A DNA stretch of 19,490 bases from AWTP1-18 sp036518635 (GTDB lineage Bacteria > Pseudomonadota > Gammaproteobacteria > Burkholderiales > Rhodocyclaceae). The translations under genes and the position numbers were made by a program. The notes beneath the pieces are model-generated. The model ran no database searches and had not been told where the DNA came from. It saw only the letters and a program-made list of their open reading frames with translations. Positions 5,668-14,732 of the stretch are shown here, in pieces (the first letter of the stretch is position 1; each line of letters begins with the position of its first letter). The stretch is taken from assembly GCA_036518635.1 (NCBI GenBank), contig DATDMT010000221.1:1-19490 (forward strand), given 5' to 3'.

Positions 5668-8658
5668 ATGGAAATAAATCGCATCGAAGCGCGCTTGGCA
5701 GCCCTCAATGCCTTGGTGGCCACCCCCGCTTTTGCCCCGCACGATCGCCTCGGTCGCCTGCTCGATTTCGGCTGCCAGGCATTCGGCATGACCATGAGCG
5801 TCGTCGCCAAGCTGGAGGACGGGCTGTTGCGGGTGCGCAGCGTGCATCCGGAGCGCGCCAAGCTGCGCAGCGGCGATGAAATCCAGATTGACAGCACCTT
5901 TTGCGAGCAGGCCCTGATCTCCGACCGGCCGCTGGCGATCCACCAGGCCAGCGGCAGCGAGTGGGCGCTGCATCCCTGCTTCAAGGGCTATGCGATGGAA
6001 GCCTATCTGGGGATGCGCATCCATGCCTCCGGCCGGGTCTGGGGCACCCTCAGCTTCTGGAACCGCAAGCCCCTGGCCCAGCCCTTCAGCGCCGACGACC
6101 TGCAGTTCATGGAACTGATCTCGCGCTGGATCGGCCTGCTGCTGGAACACGAAAACCAGCTCACCGAACTCGAAGCGCTCGGTGAATGGCACCACACCCT
6201 GCTCGACACCATCGACGTCGGCGTCGTCACCACCGACCTGGACGGCACCATCCGCAGCTTCAATACCTGCGCCGAACGGCTGCTGGCCTGCCATGCCGCC
6301 CAGGTGGTGGGCAAGGCCAACCTGCTGGATTTCCACGACCCGGCGGAAGTGGCCTCCCGCGCCGTGATCCTGAGCGAGGAACTCGGCGAGACCATCGCAC
6401 CGAATTTCGACGTGCTGGCGGCGCGCGCCATGCAGGGCCTGCCGGACCGGGTGGAGTGGACCCTGGTGACGCGCAACGGCGAGCCCTTCCCCGGCCAGTT
6501 GTCGATGCACGCCCTGCACGACGACGGCAGCCACATCTCCGGCTACCTGGCGGTGCTCACCGATCTGCGCGAACACCGGATGCTGCAGGAGGCCTCGGCC
6601 CGCGCCCGCGAGAACGAACTGTCGCGGGCCCTGCTGCATGCCATCGGCGAGGGCGTGATCGGCGTCGAGGCCGACCATCCCTACCGCATCCGCTTCGTCA
6701 ACTCGGTGGCGCAAAAACTCATCGGCGACAGCGAGGATGCGCTGCGCGGCCAGCGCCTCTGCGACTGCATCGAGCTGCTCGAAGCCAATGACGGCGACGA
6801 CGGCGAAGCGGTGCGCGCCATGGCCGCCGGCTGGATGCACTGTGCCAGCGCCGGCTATCTGGAATGCCTGGTGCGCACGACGGGTCGCGGCGAGCCCTTC
6901 CCGGTGGCGCTGATGTTCACCCGCGTCGCCGACCGCCACGAAGCCCTGGCGGTGCTGACCATCCAGGACATCAGCGCGCGCAAGCGCTCGGAGCGGCGCC
7001 TGCTGCTGTCCGACAAGGTCTTCGAGTACGCCTCGGAGGCGATCCTGATCACCGACCCGGAGGGCGTGATCCTGCGGGTCAACCCGGCCTTCACCTGGCT
7101 CACCGGCTTTCGCCCGGACGAGGCGGTGGGCAGGAAGCCGAACATCCTCAAGTCCGGCAAGCACGACGACGCCTTCTACACCCAGCTCTGGCGCGACCTG
7201 ATCGCCAACGGCCACTGGGAAGGGGAGGTCTGGGACAAGCGCAAGGACGGCAGCTTCTATCCGAAGTGGATCACCATCAACGCCGTGCAACAGCACGGCC
7301 ACATCACCCATTACGTGGCCCTGTTCTCCGACATCACCGAGCGCAAGGAAAACGAGAACCGGGTGCACTTCCTCGCCAACCACGACCACCTGACCGGCCT
7401 GCCGAACCGGCGCATGCTCGAAGAGCGGGCGCTACGAGCCACCGGTAACGACCGCCGCCGCCCGCAGGCGATGGCCCTGCTGCTGCTCGACCTGGATCGC
7501 TTCAAGCTAGTGAACGACACCCTCGGCCACCACGTCGGCGACAAGCTGCTGATCGAGGTGGCGCGCCGCCTGACCGCCTGCGTCCGCACCAGCGACACGG
7601 TGGTGCGTGTCGGCGGCGACGAATTCGTCGTGCTGATCGAGGACATGGACGATCGCGAGACCATCGCCCACCTGGCCGACAAAGTGCAGGAGGCCCTCAG
7701 CCAGCCGGTGCTGGTGGAAGGCAACACCCTGCATACTCCGCCCAGCATCGGCATCGCCCTCTACCCCGACGACGGCAGCGACATCGAAACCCTGTTGCGC
7801 AATGCCGACACCGCCATGTATCGGGTGAAGACCAACGGCCGCAACGGCTGGGCCTTTTTCACCGCGGCGATGACCGAGGAGGTGCGCGAACGCCTGTCCC
7901 TCGAAGCCGACCTGCGCCGCGCCCTGCCCAACCGGGAGCTGCTGCTGCACTTCCAGCCCCAATTCGACCAGGGCCGCATCACTGCCACCTGGGAAGCCCT
8001 GCTGCGCTGGAACCATCCGCAACTGGGCCTGCTGCCGCCGGAGCGCTTCATCGCCCTGGCGGAGGAAACCGGCCTGATCGTCCCCATCGGCCATTGGGTG
8101 CTGCGCGAAGCCTGCCGCACCCTCAAGGATTGGGAAGCCCAGGGCATGGGTCTCTGCCGCGTCGCGGTAAACCTGTCGGCGCGCCAATTCGGCACCCCGC
8201 ATCTGCTCGACAGCATCCGCGACGCCCTGCGCGATTTTCAATTGCAGCCGGAGCAACTGGAACTGGAAATCACCGAGAGCCTGCTGATGGATCGCGGTGA
8301 AGCCACCCTGGGCACCCTGAAGGCCCTCAAGGAAATCGGCGTCAGCCTGACCCTGGACGACTTCGGCACCGGCTACTCCTCCCTCGGCTATCTCAAGTCC
8401 TTCTGCGTGGACCGGCTGAAGATCGACCGCAGCTTCGTCCGCGACATCGAGCAGGACCCGGAGGACGCCGCCATCGTCAAGGCGGTGATCTCCCTGGCCC
8501 AGGCGCTCAATCTCGAAGTGGTCGCCGAAGGCGTCGAAACCGAGAATCAACGCAGCTTCCTGCGGGCGCAGGGTTGCCACACCACTCAGGGCTTCCTCGA
8601 CGCCCGCCCCATGCCGGCCCATTCGGTGGCAGAGTACCTGGCAAGGCGCCCCACCTGA
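5668..8658 (+). CDS. Cytoplasmic GAF-PAS-PAS-PAS-GGDEF-EAL cyclic-di-GMP protein
   Basis: A 996-aa protein without membrane segments. Order of domains: GAF (about 20-165), PAS1 (about 172-305), PAS2 (about 318-445), PAS3 (about 447-567, ending DITERKENENR), GGDEF (about 566-735) and EAL (about 742-985). The diguanylate cyclase motif GGDEF is intact at 649-653, with the RxxD inhibitory site (RTSD) five residues before it. The phosphodiesterase domain keeps EAL at 776-778, ELEITES, LTLDDFGTGYSS, RLKIDRSFV, VVAEGVET and the glutamine of TQGFLDARP. The usual GCD before that glutamine is GCH here. Both activities are therefore possible; which dominates is not readable. The GAF and PAS ligands are unknown. 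The ATG directly abuts GGGGGAG (5661-5667), a spacing too short for a normal Shine-Dalgarno. The next in-frame ATG (residue 41) would cut into the GAF domain, so the start is uncertain. Confidence 0.94.
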   Translation: MEINRIEARLAALNALVATPAFAPHDRLGRLLDFGCQAFGMTMSVVAKLEDGLLRVRSVHPERAKLRSGDEIQIDSTFCEQALISDRPLAIHQASGSEWALHPCFKGYAMEAYLGMRIHASGRVWGTLSFWNRKPLAQPFSADDLQFMELISRWIGLLLEHENQLTELEALGEWHHTLLDTIDVGVVTTDLDGTIRSFNTCAERLLACHAAQVVGKANLLDFHDPAEVASRAVILSEELGETIAPNFDVLAARAMQGLPDRVEWTLVTRNGEPFPGQLSMHALHDDGSHISGYLAVLTDLREHRMLQEASARARENELSRALLHAIGEGVIGVEADHPYRIRFVNSVAQKLIGDSEDALRGQRLCDCIELLEANDGDDGEAVRAMAAGWMHCASAGYLECLVRTTGRGEPFPVALMFTRVADRHEALAVLTIQDISARKRSERRLLLSDKVFEYASEAILITDPEGVILRVNPAFTWLTGFRPDEAVGRKPNILKSGKHDDAFYTQLWRDLIANGHWEGEVWDKRKDGSFYPKWITINAVQQHGHITHYVALFSDITERKENENRVHFLANHDHLTGLPNRRMLEERALRATGNDRRRPQAMALLLLDLDRFKLVNDTLGHHVGDKLLIEVARRLTACVRTSDTVVRVGGDEFVVLIEDMDDRETIAHLADKVQEALSQPVLVEGNTLHTPPSIGIALYPDDGSDIETLLRNADTAMYRVKTNGRNGWAFFTAAMTEEVRERLSLEADLRRALPNRELLLHFQPQFDQGRITATWEALLRWNHPQLGLLPPERFIALAEETGLIVPIGHWVLREACRTLKDWEAQGMGLCRVAVNLSARQFGTPHLLDSIRDALRDFQLQPEQLELEITESLLMDRGEATLGTLKALKEIGVSLTLDDFGTGYSSLGYLKSFCVDRLKIDRSFVRDIEQDPEDAAIVKAVISLAQALNLEVVAEGVETENQRSFLRAQGCHTTQGFLDARPMPAHSVAEYLARRPT

Positions 8659-8819
8659 CGCGCATGCTTTCCGTGAGCACCCGCCGTCCATGAAAGGGCG
8701 CAGGGCATAAACACCCGCCCCCTCCCGTCCTCCCCCTCACGGGGGAGGCGATTAAACGGCTCGCTACGCTCGATATCACCTGGTGCATTATTCAAACTCT
8801 TTCACGCTAGACCGGGTTC
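8659..8819. other. Short intergenic region with a REP-like hairpin
   Basis: These 161 bases separate the two GGDEF-EAL genes. The only clear structure is the hairpin at 8729-8748. I see no convincing promoter, although the region is long enough to hold one. The downstream ATG at 8820 has only a weak ACCGGG upstream as a ribosome binding site. Confidence 0.5.
8729..8748. repeat. REP-like hairpin (CTCCCCCTCAC family)
   Basis: CCTCCCCC and GGGGGAGG pair perfectly around the loop TCAC. The core CTCCCCCTCAC recurs at 19055-19065 inside a larger palindromic element, so both look like members of one dispersed non-coding repeat family. Confidence 0.65.
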
Positions 8820-11813
8820 ATGATCGCAAGTACGCAATTTCGACGGCTGATCGTTGCCGGCTTCACGCTCGGCAGCTTGCTGGTCTGCGGCCTGGCGGCC
8901 TATTCGCTGAATAACAGTAGCCAAGACCGGCTGCACCAGGCGACGGTGGAAACCCAGAACATCGCGCTGGTGGTGGACCAGGCGGTCTCCTTCAGCCTGC
9001 GCCGCATCGATCTGGTGCTCCACACCACCGCCGACGAACTGGAACGCCAGCAACGCGCCGGGGGCGTCCGGCCGAAGGAGATGAACGCCTTCCTCGACCG
9101 CCTGCAACAACGCCTGCCCGAGGTGGACGGCATTCGGATTACCGATGCCCGGGGTGTCGTCATCCTCGGCCCCGGGGTGGAACCGGCCCATCCCGTCAGC
9201 CTGGGCGACCGCAACTACTTCCAGCGCCTGAAGAGCAGCCCCGACGCGAGCCTGCAGGTCTCCGATCCGATCTTCGGCCGTTTGGTAAAGAAGTGGGTGG
9301 TCACCTTCGCCCGCCGCTACAACCATCCGGACGGAACCTTCGCCGGCATCATCTCCGCGCCGGTCACCCTGGACTATCTGTCCGGCCTGCTCTCCGGCCT
9401 CAATCTCGGCCCCCAGGGCGCCATCATCCTGCGCAAGGACGACATGAGCATGCTGGTGCGCCAGCCGCCCTTCGCCGCGCCGCGCGGCAACGAGCCGGGC
9501 AACAAGCTGGTCTCCCCCGAGTTGACGGAAATCGTCCGCTCCGGCGTGGCCCACACCAGCTACACCACGGTGGTGCCCGCCGACGGTATCGAGCGCATCG
9601 TCAGCTTCCGCCGCCTGGGCAGCGCGCCGATGATCGTCACCGTCTCCGTCGGCCGCGAAGCCTATCTCGCCAGTTGGCGCGCCGAGGCCTACAAGACCGG
9701 CGCCATCGTCCTGCTGTTCCTGCTCCTCTCCCTGTTCTCGGCGCGCCTGCTGATCCGCGCCATGGAACAGGCGGCCGACGAAAGCCTGCGCAACCGGCTC
9801 TACCTGCAACGCGCCAGCGACGGCATCCACATTCTCGACGGGCATGGCAACGTCGTCGAAGCCAACGAGCAGTTCTGCGCCATGCTCGGCTACCCGCGTG
9901 AGGAAGTCATCGGCATGTGCGTCACCCAGTGGGACGCCCGATGGGATGCGCAAACCCTGCTCGGCGAAATCATTCCGCGCAATCTGCAGCAGGAAGGCAG
10001 CGCCACCTTCGAAACCCTCCATCGGCGCCGCAATGGCACGATCTTCGAAGTCGAGATCAGCGCCACCAGCTTCGCCTCCGGCGGCCAGCGCTACATCTAC
10101 GCCGCCTCGCGCGACATCACCCAGCGCAAGCTCGACGAGAAGCAGTTGCGCCTCGGCGCCGCGGTGCTGCGCAGCACCCGCGAAGGCGTGGTGATCACCG
10201 ACCTGCACGGCATCATCCAGGCGATCAATCCCGCGTTCACCCAGATCACCGGCTATACCGAAGCCGATGCCGTCGGCCGCAGCAACAGCATCCTCAAGTC
10301 CAACCGGCAGGACCGCACCTTCTACCAGAACCTCTGGCACGCATTGAAGGAGGTGGGACATTGGCAGGGCGAGATCTGGAATCGGCGCCGCGACGGCGAC
10401 GTCTATCCGCAACTGCTGACCATCAGCACCGTCTGCGACGAAAACGGCCAGCCCACCAACTACGTCGGCGTGTTCACCGACATCAGCCAGCTCAAGGCCT
10501 CCGAGGCGGAACTCAAGCACCTGGCCCACCACGACGCCCTGACCGGCCTGCCCAACCGCATGTTGCTGCTGTCGCGGCTGGATCACGCCCTGACCATCGC
10601 CCAGCGCAGCGGCAAGCACGGCGCCGTGCTGTTCATCGACCTGGACCGATTCAAGGACGTGAACGACAGCCTCGGCCACCCCGCCGGCGACGAACTGCTG
10701 CAATTGGTGACGCGGCGCTTCAAGGAGCGCCTGCGCGACTCCGACACCCTGGCGCGGCTCGGCGGCGACGAGTTCGTCGTGCTGCTGGAGGAGATTGCGG
10801 CGCCGGACGATGCGGCGGAGGTGGCAACGCAATTGATCGAGCAATTGCGCGAGCCCTTCAATCTCCACGGCGAGCACACCGTCTATCTCGGCTGCAGCAT
10901 CGGCATCGCCCTCTACCCGGAAGACGCCGCGGATACGCATTCGCTGATCCAGTACGCCGACACCGCCCTGTATCAATCGAAGAACCGCGGCCGCGGCACC
11001 TTCCACTTCTACACCGAGTCGATGGGCGCCCTGGCGACCCAGCGGATGGCCATGGAATCGGCCCTGCGCCGCGCCCTCGAAGGCGGCGAGCTGATCCTCC
11101 ACTACCAACCGCTGATGGCGCTGGAAGGCGGCCAGGCGGTCGGCGCCGAAGCCCTGGTGCGCTGGCAGCCGCCGCAGGGCGAGATGGTGCCGCCGGACCG
11201 TTTCATTCCACTCGCCGAAGACACCGGGCTGATCGTGCCCCTCGGCAACTGGGTGCTGCGCACGGCCTGTACCCAGGCCTGCGCCTGGCGCGCCGCGGGC
11301 ATCCCGCTGCAGACCATTGCCGTCAATGTCTCGCCGCGCCAGCTCAGCCAGGGAAGTTTTGCCGAAGAGGTGGCCGCCGCCCTGGCCGAATCCGGCTTGC
11401 CGCCGGAAGTGCTGGAGCTGGAACTGACCGAGGGCGCGCTGATGGAACAGGGCGCCGAGGCCGAGGCCCGGCTGGAAGCCTTGAAGGCCCTCGGCGTGCG
11501 CCTCGCCATCGACGACTTCGGCACCGGCTATTCCTCGCTGGCCTACCTGAAGCGCCTGCCGATCGACAAGCTGAAGATCGACCGCAGCTTCGTCCGCGAC
11601 GTGCCCCAGGACAGCGCCGACATGGAGATCGTCGCGACCATCATCGCCATGGCCAAGAACCTGCACCTGGAGGTGCTGGCCGAGGGCATCGAGAGCGAGG
11701 TGCAACTGCAGTTCCTGCGCACCCGCGCCTGCGACCTGGGCCAGGGCTATCTGTTCAGCAAGCCTTTGGCGCCCGTGAACTTCCAGCGCTGGTGGCAAGA
11801 AAACGGCTCCTGA
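8820..11813 (+). CDS. Membrane-bound dCache-PAS-PAS-GGDEF-EAL cyclic-di-GMP protein
   Basis: A 997-aa inner-membrane protein. TM1 lies at about 9-30 and TM2 at about 293-312. They enclose a periplasmic domain of about 260 residues of dCache type (RITDARGVVILG, GDRNYFQRL). Two PAS domains follow (about 327-445 ending DITQRKLDEKQ, and about 447-567), then GGDEF (about 567-735) and EAL (about 745-990). GGDEF is intact at 648-652 with an RDSD inhibitory site five residues before it. EAL is at 777-779, with ELELTEG, IDDFGTGYSS, KLKIDRSFV, LAEGIES and GQGYLFSKP, so both catalytic domains look competent. The second PAS and the output domains are clearly paralogous to the gene just upstream (for example VGRKPNILKS versus VGRSNSILKS). 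The dCache domain should sense a small extracytoplasmic ligand, unknown here. The stop codon lies in the loop of a terminator shared with nirBD. Confidence 0.94.
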   Translation: MIASTQFRRLIVAGFTLGSLLVCGLAAYSLNNSSQDRLHQATVETQNIALVVDQAVSFSLRRIDLVLHTTADELERQQRAGGVRPKEMNAFLDRLQQRLPEVDGIRITDARGVVILGPGVEPAHPVSLGDRNYFQRLKSSPDASLQVSDPIFGRLVKKWVVTFARRYNHPDGTFAGIISAPVTLDYLSGLLSGLNLGPQGAIILRKDDMSMLVRQPPFAAPRGNEPGNKLVSPELTEIVRSGVAHTSYTTVVPADGIERIVSFRRLGSAPMIVTVSVGREAYLASWRAEAYKTGAIVLLFLLLSLFSARLLIRAMEQAADESLRNRLYLQRASDGIHILDGHGNVVEANEQFCAMLGYPREEVIGMCVTQWDARWDAQTLLGEIIPRNLQQEGSATFETLHRRRNGTIFEVEISATSFASGGQRYIYAASRDITQRKLDEKQLRLGAAVLRSTREGVVITDLHGIIQAINPAFTQITGYTEADAVGRSNSILKSNRQDRTFYQNLWHALKEVGHWQGEIWNRRRDGDVYPQLLTISTVCDENGQPTNYVGVFTDISQLKASEAELKHLAHHDALTGLPNRMLLLSRLDHALTIAQRSGKHGAVLFIDLDRFKDVNDSLGHPAGDELLQLVTRRFKERLRDSDTLARLGGDEFVVLLEEIAAPDDAAEVATQLIEQLREPFNLHGEHTVYLGCSIGIALYPEDAADTHSLIQYADTALYQSKNRGRGTFHFYTESMGALATQRMAMESALRRALEGGELILHYQPLMALEGGQAVGAEALVRWQPPQGEMVPPDRFIPLAEDTGLIVPLGNWVLRTACTQACAWRAAGIPLQTIAVNVSPRQLSQGSFAEEVAAALAESGLPPEVLELELTEGALMEQGAEAEARLEALKALGVRLAIDDFGTGYSSLAYLKRLPIDKLKIDRSFVRDVPQDSADMEIVATIIAMAKNLHLEVLAEGIESEVQLQFLRTRACDLGQGYLFSKPLAPVNFQRWWQENGS

Positions 11814-11826
11814 ACGGAGCCGTTTT
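11800..11826. terminator. Bidirectional intrinsic terminator between converging operons
   Basis: AAAACGGCTCC (11800-11810) and GGAGCCGTTTT (11816-11826) form a perfect 11-bp stem with a 5-nt loop, followed by T on the plus strand. Read on the minus strand the stem is followed by TTTTCTT, so it can end nirD transcription as well as that of the GGDEF-EAL gene. The TGA of the latter is in the loop. Confidence 0.88.
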
Positions 11827-11851
11827 TCCTACTGCCAAACACCGCGGCGAA

Positions 11852-12190
11852 TCACCCCAGCGCCAGCCAGACCAGCGAGTCCTCGACCTTGACCTTGATG
11901 GTCTTGGCGCAGCCCTTGTCCGGCGCCTGGGCCTCGCCGGTCTGCAGGTCGATCTTCCAGGAATGCAGCGGGCAGGTCACGGTATTGCCGTGGACGATGC
12001 CTTGCGACAGCGGGCCGCCCTTGTGCGGGCATTTGTCGTGCAGGGCATAGACGCTGTCGTCGGCCAGGCGGAACACCGCCAGCTTGCCGGCCGGCGAGGC
12101 CACCACCCGGCTGCCCAGGCGGGGAATCTCGTCCAGCGAGCAAAGACGCTTCCACACCGGGGTGACGTCCAGTTCCACATTCGCTTCCAT
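11852..12190 (-). CDS. nirD: Nitrite reductase (NADH) small subunit, Rieske type
   Basis: A 112-aa NirD, the small partner of NirB in cytoplasmic NADH-dependent reduction of nitrite to ammonium. The fold is a Rieske ferredoxin, and both ligand pairs are present: C54-P-H56 in HDKCPHKGG and C73-P-L-H76 in CPLHSWK. It can therefore bind a [2Fe-2S] cluster, unlike E. coli NirD, which to my knowledge lacks the ligands. The ATG at 12188-12190 is chosen because GGAG lies 8 nt upstream and the protein starts like other NirD; an ATG at 12253 would add 21 unrelated residues lying inside nirB. The nirB stop and this ATG are separated by only 2 nt, so the two are co-transcribed and probably translationally coupled. 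The shared terminator follows. Confidence 0.95.
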   Translation of the reverse strand: MEANVELDVTPVWKRLCSLDEIPRLGSRVVASPAGKLAVFRLADDSVYALHDKCPHKGGPLSQGIVHGNTVTCPLHSWKIDLQTGEAQAPDKGCAKTIKVKVEDSLVWLALG

Positions 12191-12192
12191 GA

Positions 12193-14634
12193 TCAAATCT
12201 CCAGAGTTTCGTAGTCGCGGCGCACCAGCGGTTTTTCCACCGCCTCCAGCCACGGATCTTCATAACCCTGCAGGGCGAACAACATGCGCTCGTACAGGGC
12301 CTTGCGATTTTCCGCATCCTCCACCACCAGCTTCTTGACGTGGTCGAGGCCGACCCGGGCGAGATAGTGGCAGGTGCGCTCCAGGTAGTAGCCTTCTTCG
12401 CGGTAGAGCTGAAGGAAGGCGGCAGAGTATTCCTTCACCTCTTCGTCGTCCTTGACCTTGCAAAGGAACTCGGCGACTTCCGTCTTGATGCCGCCGTTGC
12501 CGCCGACATACAGCTCGTAGCCGGAATCGACGCCGATGATGCCGACGTCCTTGATGCCGGATTCGGCGCAGTTGCGCGGGCAGCCGGAAACCGCCAGCTT
12601 GACCTTGTGCGGCGACCACATGCCGAACAGCATCTTTTCCAGCTTGACCCCCATGTCCATCGAACGCTGGGTGCCGAAGCGGCAGTGCTCGGCGCCGACG
12701 CAGGTCTTCACCGTGCGCAGGCTCTTGCCGTAGGCGTGGCCGGAGCCCATGCCGGCCTTGGCCAGGTCGGCCCACATCTTCGGCAGGTCGTCCTTCTTCA
12801 CGCCGAGTAAGTCGATGCGCTGGCCGCCGGTGACCTTGACCGTCGGCACCTGGTACTTCTCGGCGACGTCGGCGATGGCACGCAGCTCGTCGGGGGTGGT
12901 CAGGCCGCCCCACATCCGCGGCACCACCGAATAGGTGCCGTCCTTCTGGATGTTGGCGTGGGCACGCTCGTTGATGAAGCGGCTCTGCTGGTCGTCCTGG
13001 GCCTCGTGGGGCCAGGTGGAGATCAGGTAGTAATTGATGGCCGGGCGGCAGGTGGCGCAGCCGTTGGGGGTCTTCCATTCCATCGCGTGCATCACTTCCG
13101 GAACGGAGAGCAGCTTGCGCTCGCGGATCACGCGGCGCACCTCGCCGTGGGAATCGTCGGTGCAGGCGCAGATCGCCTTGTCCTTGCTGTCGGTGGGCTG
13201 GTAGGCGCCGCCGACGGTGGAGGCCAGGATCTGCTCCACCAGGCCGGTACAGGAGCCGCAGGAGGAGGAGGCCTTGGTGTGCTTGCGCACGTCGTCCAGG
13301 GTGAATAGGCCGTGCTCCTTGATGGCCTTGACGATGGTGCCCTTGCAGACGCCGTTGCAACCGCAGACCTCGGCCTCGTCCGGCATTGCCGCGGCCTTGC
13401 TCTGGCCCTGGTGGCCGCCGTCGCCCATGTGGTTCTGGCCGAAGACGATGTGGTCGCGGATTTCGGCGATCGGCTGCTTGTCGCGCAGCAACTGGAAGTA
13501 CCAGGCGCCGTCGGCGGTATCGCCGTACATCACGGCGCCCACCAGCTTGTCGTCCTTGACGCAGAGCTTCTTGTAGACGCCGCCGGCCGGATCGTGCAGG
13601 ACGATTTCCTCGACGCCATCGCCGCCCATGAAGTCGCCGGCAGAGAACAGATCAACGCCGGTGACCTTGAGCTTGGTCGAGGTGACCGAGCCCCGGTAGA
13701 GGCCGATGCCGTACATCGCCAGGTGGTTGGCGCAGACCTTGGCCTGCTCGAACAGCGGCGCCACCAAACCGTAGGCGATGCCGCGGTGGTTGGCGCACTC
13801 GCCGACGGCGTAGATGCGCGGGTCATAGGTCTGCATCGTGTCGTTCACCACGACACCGCGGGTGCAGTGGATGCCGGCGGCTTCGGCCAGGGCGTAGTTG
13901 GGGCGGATGCCGGCGGCCATCACCACCAGGTCGGCGGGGATGGTCTCGCCATCCTTGAACTTGACCGCGCAGACGCGGCCGCTTTCGCCCTTGACCAGCT
14001 CGGCGGTCTGCTTCGCCAGCTTGAACTGCAGGCCCTTTTCTTCCAGGGACTTCATCAGCAGGTCGGCGCCGATCCGGTCCAGTTGGCGCTCCATGATCCA
14101 GTCGGCGAGGTGCACCACGGTGACTTGCATGCCGCGCAACTGCAGGCCGTTGGCGGCTTCCAGGCCCAGGAGGCCGCCGCCGATCACCACCGCGTGCTTG
14201 TACTGGCGCGCGGTCTCGATCATGGTCTCGGTGTCGGCGATGTCGCGGTAGGCGATCACGCCCGGCAGGTCATGGCCCGGCACCGGCGGGATGAAGGGCA
14301 GCGAACCGGTGGCCAGCAGCAGGCGGTCGTACTCGGCCTCGGTGCCGTCGTCGGCGATCACCTTGCGCTTGATCCGGTCGATCTTGCTGACCTTCTTGCC
14401 GGTGTGCAGCTTGACCTGGTTGTCCTTGTACCAGTCGAGGTCGTTGAGGACGATGTCCTTCAGGGTCATCTCGCCGGCCAGCACCGGCGACAGCAGGATG
14501 CGGTTGTAGTTGGGGTGCGGCTCGGCACCGAACACGGTGATGTCGTACATGTCCGGAGCGATCTTGATCAGCTCTTCCAGGGTGCGCACCCCGGCCATGC
14601 CGTTGCCGACGAGAACCAGTTTGAGTTTTTTCAT
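12193..14634 (-). CDS. nirB: Nitrite reductase (NADH) large subunit, siroheme enzyme
   Basis: An 813-aa NirB that reduces nitrite to ammonium with six electrons from NADH. The N-terminal FAD/NAD(P) oxidoreductase has GNGMAG at 10-15 and a second nucleotide-binding motif (GGGLLGLEAANGL). Two BFD-like [2Fe-2S] domains follow, with cysteines C424, C426, C459, C462 and C489, C491, C526, C529. The ferredoxin-like half domain leads into the siroheme/[4Fe-4S] site C645-x5-C651 and C685-x3-C689 (GCPRNCAES). All expected ligands are present. Two ATGs lie 6 nt apart (14640, 14634). The downstream one is preferred because AGAGAGG ends 6 nt before it but directly abuts the upstream one. The gene has its own sigma-54 promoter and a roughly 140-nt leader with a predicted ANTAR-controlled attenuator. 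Confidence 0.96.
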   Translation of the reverse strand: MKKLKLVLVGNGMAGVRTLEELIKIAPDMYDITVFGAEPHPNYNRILLSPVLAGEMTLKDIVLNDLDWYKDNQVKLHTGKKVSKIDRIKRKVIADDGTEAEYDRLLLATGSLPFIPPVPGHDLPGVIAYRDIADTETMIETARQYKHAVVIGGGLLGLEAANGLQLRGMQVTVVHLADWIMERQLDRIGADLLMKSLEEKGLQFKLAKQTAELVKGESGRVCAVKFKDGETIPADLVVMAAGIRPNYALAEAAGIHCTRGVVVNDTMQTYDPRIYAVGECANHRGIAYGLVAPLFEQAKVCANHLAMYGIGLYRGSVTSTKLKVTGVDLFSAGDFMGGDGVEEIVLHDPAGGVYKKLCVKDDKLVGAVMYGDTADGAWYFQLLRDKQPIAEIRDHIVFGQNHMGDGGHQGQSKAAAMPDEAEVCGCNGVCKGTIVKAIKEHGLFTLDDVRKHTKASSSCGSCTGLVEQILASTVGGAYQPTDSKDKAICACTDDSHGEVRRVIRERKLLSVPEVMHAMEWKTPNGCATCRPAINYYLISTWPHEAQDDQQSRFINERAHANIQKDGTYSVVPRMWGGLTTPDELRAIADVAEKYQVPTVKVTGGQRIDLLGVKKDDLPKMWADLAKAGMGSGHAYGKSLRTVKTCVGAEHCRFGTQRSMDMGVKLEKMLFGMWSPHKVKLAVSGCPRNCAESGIKDVGIIGVDSGYELYVGGNGGIKTEVAEFLCKVKDDEEVKEYSAAFLQLYREEGYYLERTCHYLARVGLDHVKKLVVEDAENRKALYERMLFALQGYEDPWLEAVEKPLVRRDYETLEI

Positions 14635-14654
14635 CGCCATCCTCTCTGCTGCAT

Positions 14655-14671
14655 GCCGCGCGGCGCGCGGC
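14655..14671. repeat. GC palindrome just upstream of the nirB ribosome binding site
   Basis: Two 8-nt arms (GCCGCGCG/CGCGCGGC) flank a single central base. In RNA this would form a stem of about 6 bp with a short loop, ending roughly 14 nt before AGAGAGG. It may be a simple low-complexity effect. Confidence 0.5.
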
Positions 14672-14673
14672 GG

Positions 14674-14732
14674 AAAACAAAATGGCGTCACATCGGAGAA
14701 CCGGATTGCTCGTGGTTGCTCCCATGGACGCC
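14674..14732 (-). terminator. Attenuator terminator in the nirB leader
   Basis: In RNA sense GGCGUCCAU (14732-14724) pairs with AUGUGACGCC (14693-14684) with one bulged U. An inner helix GGAGcAACC/GGUUCUCC (14722-14714 and 14702-14695) extends the stem, and AUUUUGUUUU (14683-14674) follows. The 5' arm shares bases with the loop and 3' stem of the second hexaloop hairpin (14725-14740), so the two structures exclude each other. Confidence 0.8.

Noticed and set aside
5263..7389. A 708-codon minus-strand frame opposite the GAF-PAS gene
   Set aside because: Same shadow composition; it crosses the end of the nitrate reductase gene and the intergenic repeats without any domain signal.
8802..11798. 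A 998-codon open frame on the minus strand opposite the dCache-GGDEF-EAL gene
   Set aside because: It mirrors the true gene in GC-rich DNA, has a low-complexity H/G/A/Q-rich composition and no recognisable domain. The plus-strand frame contains complete GGDEF and EAL motifs.
12191..12253. Longer nirD start at 12253
   Set aside because: It would overlap nirB by 61 nt and add residues not seen in NirD; the ATG at 12190 has a well-placed GGAG.
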